Source: Microcaldota archaeon
GTDB lineage: Archaea; Micrarchaeota; Micrarchaeia; Norongarragalinales; Norongarragalinaceae
Direction of reading: 5' to 3'
Length of the DNA: 11,284 bases
Assembly: GCA_016214445.1 (NCBI GenBank)
Contig: JACROM010000102.1
Location: 1-11,284, forward strand
Numbering within the stretch: the first letter of the stretch is position 1; every line of letters begins with the position of its first letter. Both the position numbers and the translations under genes were made by a program. The notes beneath the pieces are model-generated. The model saw nothing but the letters and a program-made list of their open reading frames with translations, had not been told where the DNA came from and did no database searches. Below, piece after piece: positions 1-5,195 of this stretch.

Positions 1-323
1 CTAAGTGATTTAGGAAAAGCAACGCTTTTCCCTTTCTTCGCGGCACAATTAAACCGTATATCGCCATTGGCCGAGTGGGACCACCTCAGGCCACCGCGCC
101 CATTTTTATCGCGCGGGGTTTCCACCGCGTCAACGTTCGAAAAAGTGACGGACAGCAGCAAAGACGAGTCACTTCGCAGCGCATCCGGGCAGCTTTCCTT
201 GAAATCGTCATACGTCAGGATAAAGCTGCTCTTGCCGAAGATGTTGTTGTTGAAAAACGCCGCCGAAGTAAACGAGGCTAGCACAATCACGAAGATTACT
301 GCCGCTGCTTTCCCCGAAATCAT
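1..323 (-). CDS. Secreted or membrane-anchored hypothetical protein, 3' end off the left edge
   Basis: An uninterrupted minus-strand frame opens at ATG 323 and leaves the window without a stop, giving 107 visible residues. The N-terminus looks like a signal peptide: MISGKAAA, then a hydrophobic core (VIFVIVLASF) and a small-residue stretch TSAA that suits signal peptidase cleavage near residue 21. The part after it is polar and contains two cysteines (in ESCPD and FNCAA), as expected for an exported domain. I do not recognise the family. A TATA-like TTTAATAC at about 345-352 is centred some 25 nt before the ATG, which fits a leaderless transcript, and there is no good ribosome binding site. 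A perfect 8-bp hairpin (13-31) lies inside the visible 3' part. The gene is transcribed away from the hairpin-rich region and trxB. Confidence 0.6.
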   Translation of the reverse strand, partial: MISGKAAAVIFVIVLASFTSAAFFNNNIFGKSSFILTYDDFKESCPDALRSDSSLLLSVTFSNVDAVETPRDKNGRGGLRWSHSANGDIRFNCAAKKGKSVAFPKSL

Positions 324-343
324 GAACTAAAAATGCGCTAAAA

Positions 344-352
344 GGTATTAAA
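344..352 (-). promoter_or_regulatory. TATA-like box of the left-edge secreted-protein gene
   Basis: Read on the minus strand the segment is TTTAATACC, centred about 25 nt upstream of ATG 323. This is the spacing expected if transcription starts at or next to the start codon. It is a match by eye only. Confidence 0.35.
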
Positions 353-395
353 CCCCTTTCTCGGAGTGGCTTTGTTGAAAAGGCAGCCGGCATGG

Positions 396-535
396 CGGTT
401 TGAAACCCGCGCGAATCCCAAGCCTTCAGACTTGGGACTATAAGGGATTCGCGCCCGTTTACGGGTTAAGTTCACGCGCGAATTACAAACCCAACTCCGG
501 CTTTGCCGGAGCCGCGGCGTCAGCCGCGGCCTTTT
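396..535 (+). other. Cluster of hairpins ending in a GC stem plus T4; candidate structured RNA or terminator array
   Basis: The gene-free stretch 324-665 is dominated by inverted repeats. In order they are: GCGGTTT/AAACCCGC with one bulge (396-411); an 11-bp perfect repeat GCGCGAATCCC (409-419) with GGGATTCGCGC (444-454), whose loop holds a competing stem TCCCAAG (416-422) with CTTGGGA (431-437); CCCG/CGGG (454-465); CTCCGGC-TTT-GCCGGAG (495-511); and two GCCGCGGC copies (511-518, 523-530) that pair over a GTCA loop and are followed by CTTTT (531-535). The last stem plus the T run looks like a transcription stop for a plus-strand RNA. No plus-strand gene precedes it, so the array could be an unannotated RNA with its own promoter or a palindrome-rich spacer. 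It does not match tRNA, SRP RNA or RNase P RNA as far as I can see. Confidence 0.4.
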
Positions 536-570
536 AGGGTTGAGTTCTTGATTAGCGCTAGGACTCATGA

Positions 571-602
571 TTTATTGGGCGCTCCCGAGGAAACCCAATA
601 AA
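571..602. promoter_or_regulatory. Perfect 9-bp inverted repeat overlapping the trxB promoter, possible operator
   Basis: TTTATTGGG (571-579) and CCCAATAAA (594-602) are exact inverted repeats separated by 14 bp. The right arm overlaps the A/T-rich element (597-608) that is the best TATA candidate for trxB. A dyad covering the TATA box is the usual position for an archaeal repressor site. A hairpin role in RNA is the alternative. No regulator is seen nearby. Confidence 0.35.
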
Positions 603-608
603 TAAAAA
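597..608 (+). promoter_or_regulatory. TATA-like element upstream of the trxB remnant
   Basis: AATAAATAAAAA is the only strong A/T-rich element upstream of ATG 666. A start about 25 nt downstream (near 628) would leave a leader of roughly 38 nt, with the ribosome binding site GGTG at 656-659 placed 6 nt before the ATG. Confidence 0.35.
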
Positions 609-665
609 CCACGAGCCGCCCAATCCTTGCGTTCGCTTTTTGATTGCCCGCGAAAGGTGTTTAGG

Positions 666-1335
666 ATGTACGACGTATTGATTATCGGAGCAGGCGCTGC
701 AGGGTTGACTGCCGCCATGTACTCCGCAAGGAAGAAGCTCAAGACCCTCGTGGTTACCGTGGAGGTAGGGGGCCAGACCAACTTCACCGCCAGCATAGAG
801 AATTTTCCGGGAATAGAGAAGGCTCCGGGCATACAGTTGACCCAGACGCTTTTGAAGCAGGCAACTGGTTTCGGGGCTGAATTGGCAAATGGCAAGGTTT
901 CGAAAGTTGAGAAAAACAGCTCCGGGTTTTCAGTCCAGACCAAGGACGGCCAAAAATTCGAATCCAAAGCGGTGATACTGGCTTTCGGGAAAGTGCCCAG
1001 AACCCTCGGCATCCCGGGCGAGGACAAGTTCTTCGGCAAAGGCGTTTCCTCCTGCGTTACCTGCGACGGCCCGCTCTGGCATGTTCCTCGAAATCGGCTT
1101 CATGATGGACTCCTCTTTCGTCAAAAGTCTGGTGGAACTGAACGGAAAGGGCGAAGTCGTAACGACCGGCAAGTCGTGTGAGACAAGCGTTCCCGGCATA
1201 TTCGCCGCTGGCGACTGCACAGATGTCCAGTTCAAGCAGACTTCAATTGCCGCAGGCGAAGGCGCGAAGGCAGCGTTGCAGGCGCACCGCTTCGTGACTG
1301 GCGCAAAAGGCATTTCAATTGATTGGGGGCATTAG
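666..1335 (+). pseudogene. trxB: Thioredoxin reductase lacking the NADPH domain, with a frame change
   Basis: The intact enzyme is a FAD flavoprotein that uses NADPH to reduce thioredoxin or glutaredoxin-like proteins in the cytoplasm. From ATG 666 (GGTG at 656-659) the frame encodes YDVLIIGAGAAGL, the N-terminal FAD-binding Rossmann motif, and continues to the redox pair CVTC (Cys130, Cys133) followed by DGPLW (residue 138, base 1079). There the frame becomes unrelated sequence. The adjoining +1 frame (from about 1078) starts exactly where a normal TrxB resumes after its NADPH domain (GMFLEIGF), runs through the C-terminal FAD motif GIFAAGDCTD and AAGEGAKAALQA, and stops at 1335. About 100 residues, including the whole NADPH GxGxxA/G site, are missing, and the deletion length is 2 modulo 3. 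Without ribosomal frameshifting only a 171-residue N-terminal fragment is made. The cause may be a real deletion or a collapse in assembly. Confidence 0.85.
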
Positions 1336-1337
1336 GG

Positions 1338-1345
1338 TTTTTTTT
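1338..1345 (+). terminator. Oligo-T terminator after trxB
   Basis: A run of eight T begins 2 nt after the trxB stop codon with no GC hairpin before it, the common form of archaeal terminator. A second run of six T follows at 1399-1404. Confidence 0.5.
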
Positions 1346-1407
1346 GGATTTAGCGAGGGGAGTCGAGGCCAAATTGGTTTTTCAGCCTAAGAGTCTACTT
1401 TTTTCCA

Positions 1408-2871
1408 CTAACCACTAAGCCTGATGTCGTGTATGGCCTGTTTTGCGTGTTTCAGGATTTTTAAGGGATTGTGCTTGTTTGTCGTGAACCAGCCCGCGTT
1501 TAATCCTTCGCCGGCTTTGATTTTGATTGGTTTGCTGCTTAGTTGCTCCGCGGTAACCTTATGTTCTTGGTTTGCTATTTTTTCGTTCATCAGTTCCGCA
1601 AGTTTGTTGTAAGCCTTTTGTTCCTCGGCAGTGAAACCCCTGCCCGCGATGCCGACATGTTCCTTGATTATTTTGCCTGCAGGCAGCTCTTGTGCTTCCT
1701 TGACGCGCTTCAGAAGCTCAATCGGGTCGGTTTTGTTGGTGGCAAAAATTCCGCTTTTCAATCCGGCCCACAAGCGAACCTTTGTCGGGTTTTCCTTTAG
1801 GCTTTCCGGTGTTACTGGTTTGCCAGTTTTTCCGCTTATTATTCTCGCGAGTTCCTCGTATGCTTCCTCTTTTAGTTTGGGCTTTTCGAGGTGCTCGTTG
1901 AGCTCTGCGAGTTCCTTTAATGTCATCCCTTCCAGTTGGCGGTCGCTCGGGACAACCTGTTTTGGCAGCAGCCCGAAGAGGCCTCCAGGCACCGTGATGA
2001 CGTGATCCCCTAGTTTTTCAAGTTTGACGTTCAGCACTTCGGCAGCGTTGCGTTGGATGTGGCCTATGAGGGTTTCCTTGAGTTTTTCCGGGTCGGTCTG
2101 CAGGGCCTGTTTTTCCCCTTCGAGCCGCCCGATGGTTTGCTTGTGCCCGGCAATCGTTTCCCTGCGCAGCGCAATCTCTTTTTCGTGTTCGGCGATTGTT
2201 TTTTTGTGCCCTTCGATTGTTGTTTTGTGTTGTCCTATTTCCGCGTCTTTTCGTCCGAGTGCGGCTTGATGTGCCGTTTCCTTTTGTCCGAGTTCCTGTT
2301 CTAACTTCGATGCAAACTTTTCTCCCTGTTCTTTAATCTCCTGCCGATGCTCATCCCTCGCCTCGCTTAACTCACGTACAATCCGGTCATTTCTTTCCCT
2401 TTCGCCTACTATTTGCCTTTCAAGTTTGCTTTTCTCTTCCAGGCGTCTTTGCTCCAGCGCTGCTTTTTCTTCATTATACTTTTGTGCCTGTTGGCCGGCT
2501 ACCTCTTCGAGTGAGGCTTTCATTTGCTCGCCGTAAGCGTCAAACTTCCCTTTAAACGTTCTTTCCTTTTCTTCAAGCTCTTGCCTGTGGCGTTCGTCCT
2601 GCGCTTTAAGGGCTTCCTTGCCTGACGTTATCAGTTTAGCATACTTCAAGCCAAGTTGCTTTACGCCCGCCCTGAATTTTTCGAGGGCACCCGTTGCTTT
2701 CGCGTGTTCTTCCGTTAGTTTCGCGTGTTCTTTCGAAGCATAAGTGAGGTCGCCTTTTATGTTGCCGATGACTTTCTTGAGCACCCCCTGTTCAGTCAGC
2801 TTACCCAACTTTTTAGCGGCGCTTTTCAGTGCGATTTCATGAGGACTTTCACGAGGAGTAACGATAACCAA
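1408..2871 (-). CDS. Coiled-coil protein with duplicated C-terminal domain, function unknown
   Basis: The protein has 487 residues, no signal peptide and no membrane segment, so it is probably cytoplasmic. Residues about 45-260 are very rich in K, E, Q, R and A and should form a long coiled coil; residues 217-251 show clean heptads (TIEGHKK, TIAEHEK, EIALRRE, TIAGHKQ, TIGRLEG). A linker with VPGGLFGLLPKQ (294-305) follows. The C-terminus holds two copies of a roughly 60-residue unit (about 336-393 and 418-478) sharing AYxxLA, K-x-VT-x-E-x-L, a GL-x-x-G-x-F/W pattern, TNK-x-x-P and LKxxKxA. I do not recognise this unit. The start is TTG 2871, with an in-frame TGA directly upstream. The AAGGA 9 nt before TTG is a plausible binding site, while the better-looking GGTGA abuts the TTG. 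The gene is transcribed divergently from the exchanger at 3006. SMC-like resemblance is compositional only, because no Walker motifs are present. Confidence 0.85.
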   Translation of the reverse strand: MVIVTPRESPHEIALKSAAKKLGKLTEQGVLKKVIGNIKGDLTYASKEHAKLTEEHAKATGALEKFRAGVKQLGLKYAKLITSGKEALKAQDERHRQELEEKERTFKGKFDAYGEQMKASLEEVAGQQAQKYNEEKAALEQRRLEEKSKLERQIVGERERNDRIVRELSEARDEHRQEIKEQGEKFASKLEQELGQKETAHQAALGRKDAEIGQHKTTIEGHKKTIAEHEKEIALRRETIAGHKQTIGRLEGEKQALQTDPEKLKETLIGHIQRNAAEVLNVKLEKLGDHVITVPGGLFGLLPKQVVPSDRQLEGMTLKELAELNEHLEKPKLKEEAYEELARIISGKTGKPVTPESLKENPTKVRLWAGLKSGIFATNKTDPIELLKRVKEAQELPAGKIIKEHVGIAGRGFTAEEQKAYNKLAELMNEKIANQEHKVTAEQLSSKPIKIKAGEGLNAGWFTTNKHNPLKILKHAKQAIHDIRLSG

Positions 2872-2910
2872 TCACCTTTTTCCTTGGTAAGCTATTTTGC
2901 GCTTTTTTAG

Positions 2911-2920
2911 TTTATATATT
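2911..2920 (-). promoter_or_regulatory. TATA box for the coiled-coil gene
   Basis: The minus strand reads AATATATAAA. A transcription start about 25 nt downstream (near 2888) gives a leader of about 17 nt that contains AAGGA and GGTGA before TTG 2871. Confidence 0.6.
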
Positions 2921-2979
2921 GTGGGTTTTGCCGTGGTTTTCCCGCTGGTTTTACTGCCGGTTGGCGCGGGTGGGTTGGG

Positions 2980-2987
2980 TATAAAAG
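2980..2987 (+). promoter_or_regulatory. TATA box for the exchanger-lipoprotein operon
   Basis: TATAAAAG begins 26 nt before ATG 3006, so transcription should begin within a few bases of that codon. With the opposing TATA box at 2911-2920 it makes a compact divergent promoter region (2872-3005). Confidence 0.6.
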
Positions 2988-3005
2988 AAACGGCTTCTTA
3001 AAGCA

Positions 3006-4019
3006 ATGCGGTGGACTGAAAGAATGCCGTTCGTGGTTTTGCTGTACGTTTTCCTGGTATTGCTTGGAGTGGCGCTAATCTTGAAGGGTTCCGAGTGGGT
3101 GACCGACAGCGCTGCTCCAGTAGCGAAGAAGTTCAGCACCACCAGCGTGGCAGTTGGGCTGCTTTTGGTTTCAAGCATGCTGAGCCTGCCGGAGATAGTG
3201 GTTGCGGCGTCATCGGTGCTGCAAGGGCACGCACAGATAGGCTTGGGTGCACTTCTGGGATCGGTAATAGTGAACCTGGGGCTCATAGTTGGAGTTTGTA
3301 CCATGGTGCGGCCGCTAAAGATCTCGCACGTCATCCTGTTCCGGGACTTGGTGTTCATGCTTGTCGCAAGCATTATAGTGGCCGCGTTGGCGCTTGAGGA
3401 CGCCAAGCTGTCTTCAGTTGACGGCCTCGTGTTGTTGTTGTTGTTCGTTCCCTACATGGTGAACGTCTACAAGCAGGAGCAGCAGCTGAGCAAGCCCGAA
3501 GTAGAGGAGGAGTCGAGGAAGCTCGTCAACACGCTCGAGCGTTTCGGCAAGCTCGGTTTGGGGCCGTGGCGCATACGGGATGGGTGGGGCGTTTTCCTGG
3601 CTGGCGGCGCAATGCTCATCATAGGCGCCGACTTCTTCACCAGGTCACTTGTTTACTTCGTCGAGGCGTTCGGGGTGCCGGAGCTCGTCATAGGCTTGAC
3701 TCTGGGCGCGCTGGGCCCCAGCATACCTAACCTCGCTTCCGCTCTGCACGCTACGCGGACAGGCAAAGAAGAATTGGCTATTTCCGAAACCATTGGCTCG
3801 AACATCTTCACGCTCCTCATAAGCATAGGAGTTCTTGCTTTGGTGCACCCGCTTGTGCTCGAGCCTTCCAGCAGGGTGATAACCCTGCCAGCGTTGTTGT
3901 TGATGAGCTTCATCTTCATGTTCTTCACGCTGAAGGGACAGATAAGGCGCCGCGAAGGCCTTGTGCTTTTAGCGTTGTACGCGGGCATAGTTTTGGCGGA
4001 GATAATATACCGGTTGTGA
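3006..4019 (+). CDS. Cation/Ca2+ exchanger-family membrane antiporter (CaCA, NCX-like)
   Basis: This 337-residue protein has about ten hydrophobic segments in two halves, with a charged cytoplasmic-type loop at about 155-192 between them: the CaCA antiporter layout, which exchanges Na+ or H+ for Ca2+ across the membrane. The alpha-1 repeat (51-96) has SLPE with Glu63 and GSVIVN with Asn90. The alpha-2 repeat (230-275) has GPSIPN and GSNIFT. Against the archaeal NCX_Mj pattern (two Glu, one Asn, one Asp at the ion sites, from memory), Glu63 and Asn90 are kept, but the alpha-2 Glu is Asn242 and the Asp is Thr269. Ion choice may therefore differ from a standard Na+/Ca2+ exchanger. The start is either ATG 3006 (leaderless, from the TATA box at 2980) or ATG 3024, which has GGTGG 9 nt upstream. 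The CAP-domain gene follows after 9 nt. Confidence 0.85.
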   Translation: MRWTERMPFVVLLYVFLVLLGVALILKGSEWVTDSAAPVAKKFSTTSVAVGLLLVSSMLSLPEIVVAASSVLQGHAQIGLGALLGSVIVNLGLIVGVCTMVRPLKISHVILFRDLVFMLVASIIVAALALEDAKLSSVDGLVLLLLFVPYMVNVYKQEQQLSKPEVEEESRKLVNTLERFGKLGLGPWRIRDGWGVFLAGGAMLIIGADFFTRSLVYFVEAFGVPELVIGLTLGALGPSIPNLASALHATRTGKEELAISETIGSNIFTLLISIGVLALVHPLVLEPSSRVITLPALLLMSFIFMFFTLKGQIRRREGLVLLALYAGIVLAEIIYRL

Positions 4020-4028
4020 GAAAAGGTC

Positions 4029-5000
4029 ATGCGTTGGTTTTTCCCCATTGTTTTTGCGTTGTTTTTGTTTGGCTGTCTCCAGCCTGAAACCAAGTACGTG
4101 TGCCCGGACGGTCGCGTAATAGAAAACCCGCAGGCCTGCATTGCCAGCGAACAGCCCGCTCCCAAAGCCATAGAGGAAGCGGCAACCACTCCTGTTCCGG
4201 AACCTGTTTTCGTCGCTCCGCCGAAGCCGTCAATAGCGCCGCCTTCCTCGGAGAACCTCGCTGCTCTAGAACGCGGGATTTTGGAGGAAATAAACCGCGC
4301 GCGCGAAAAGGAAAAACTTTCTCCTTTGTTGTGGAACGAACGCGCTGCAAGCGCCGCCAGAAAGTACATGAAGACGCTTGCGGAACAGGAGCGTTTCGCG
4401 CATACGGGCGCAGAAGGAGAGGACGTCCACGACCGGCTTATTGCCGAAGGCTTGTTCCATTTCGTAGTGAACGAGAACTTGGCGCAGTTCCCTTACCAAG
4501 GGCAAATGCCTAACGCTTCTTCCGTAGTCAACGGTTGGCTCAAGAGTCCCGGGCACAGGAGCAACATAATTGACGCCGACAAAATATACGACCACGCCGG
4601 AGTGGGCGCTTTCTGCACAACCGACTACTGCAACTTCGCCTACAGCGCCGTAGCGCTCGGCCGCTCCTCCGAGGTGGACTTGGACAACAACGTGATGACT
4701 TTCGTATACTTGAACGACCCTGGTTACGGTTTTGGCCGGACGGTCAGGATGCGCCTGCAGGTTGAGGACTCCAATTATCCGCTTGATGTTTACCTTGTTC
4801 CTGACTCCTCGTCGTTTGATACCGCGAAAACAATAGGCGCCAAGGAATTCGAGATGAGGCGGTTCGAGTACTTCAAGAACTTCGAGTCAACGAAGAAAGT
4901 AGACTATGTGCTTAATGCTTCGGTTGGAACCGGGGTGATAATCATCAACATGGGCACTGGCAGCGCGTTGTTCGAGCTGAAGACGAGCATAGTGGATTGA
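4029..5000 (+). CDS. CAP/SCP-domain (YkwD-like) putative surface lipoprotein
   Basis: The 323-residue product starts with a short signal peptide ending in LFGC (Cys16), a lipobox that suggests lipid anchoring outside the membrane. Then comes YVCPDGR...NPQAC (Cys25, Cys37), a small Cys-bounded motif, and a P/A/E-rich linker (about 41-75). The CAP domain spans about 78-212: EINRAREKEKL, His125 in FAHTG, Glu149 in NENLA, W170 and His176 in WLKSPGHRSNI, and GVGAFC...CNFAYSAVALGR with Cys196 and Cys201 possibly bonded. The two His and the Glu are the conserved cavity residues of the family, whose biochemical role in prokaryotes is not settled. Residues 213-323 form an additional, probably beta-rich domain that I do not recognise. 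AAGGT lies just before ATG 4029, 9 nt after the exchanger stop, so the two genes are almost certainly co-transcribed. Confidence 0.85.
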   Translation: MRWFFPIVFALFLFGCLQPETKYVCPDGRVIENPQACIASEQPAPKAIEEAATTPVPEPVFVAPPKPSIAPPSSENLAALERGILEEINRAREKEKLSPLLWNERAASAARKYMKTLAEQERFAHTGAEGEDVHDRLIAEGLFHFVVNENLAQFPYQGQMPNASSVVNGWLKSPGHRSNIIDADKIYDHAGVGAFCTTDYCNFAYSAVALGRSSEVDLDNNVMTFVYLNDPGYGFGRTVRMRLQVEDSNYPLDVYLVPDSSSFDTAKTIGAKEFEMRRFEYFKNFESTKKVDYVLNASVGTGVIIINMGTGSALFELKTSIVD

Positions 5001-5036
5001 GTTGGCGCTATTGGGAGTGAACGCCCTTGCCCGACG

Positions 5037-5063
5037 GGACCACGGGGCTCTGCCCCCCAGTCC
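5037..5063 (+). terminator. GC-rich hairpin downstream of the CAP-domain gene
   Basis: GGAC (5037-5040) pairs with GTCC (5060-5063), and inside it GGGGC (5044-5048) pairs with GCCCC (5052-5056) over a TCT loop. It lies 37 nt after the stop codon. No strong T run follows, so a termination role is uncertain; it may be a spacer palindrome. Confidence 0.35.
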
Positions 5064-5105
5064 AACTGTTTCCCTGACCTCCGTAATAGTGCGCGAATCA
5101 AATTA

Positions 5106-5148
5106 TAGTGGACGACATAATTTTCCGTACAACCATTGTCGTCCACTA
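5106..5148. repeat. Palindromic element, copy 1: 12-bp perfect stem, 19-nt loop
   Basis: TAGTGGACGACA (5106-5117) and TGTCGTCCACTA (5137-5148) are exact inverted repeats enclosing 19 nt with TTTTCCGTAC. It lies between convergent genes, 2 bp from a second element of the same geometry. Confidence 0.65.
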
Positions 5149-5150
5149 GA

Positions 5151-5195
5151 TAGCAAGCGACGCCTATTTCGTACTAATATTTGCGTCACTTGCTA
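5151..5195. repeat. Palindromic element, copy 2: 13-bp stem with one mismatch, 19-nt loop, overlapping the lpd stop
   Basis: TAGCAAGCGACGC (5151-5163) and GCGTCACTTGCTA (5183-5195) pair at 12 of 13 positions around a 19-nt loop with ATTTCGTACTAA. Outer TAG/CTA, inner GACG/CGTC and the loop core TTTC(C)GTAC recur in copy 1, so the two look like diverged copies. The right arm supplies the last codons and the TGA of lpd. Read on the minus strand it could also act as that operon's terminator stem, but no T run follows. Confidence 0.6.

Noticed and set aside
208-393. 61-residue minus-strand frame with its own stop
   Set aside because: It overlaps the better left-edge frame, which has a signal peptide and a promoter. 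The product is low in protein-like features.
360-540. tRNA, SRP RNA or RNase P RNA in the hairpin-rich spacer
   Set aside because: GCGCGAATCCC resembles a T-arm, and GAGGAAA near 587 resembles a conserved RNase P element, but no acceptor stem, SRP helix 8 tetraloop region or second RNase P conserved block could be placed.
3653-4369. 238-residue open frame on the minus strand
   Set aside because: It spans the antisense of the exchanger and CAP genes, including their intergenic junction, and has no protein-like features.
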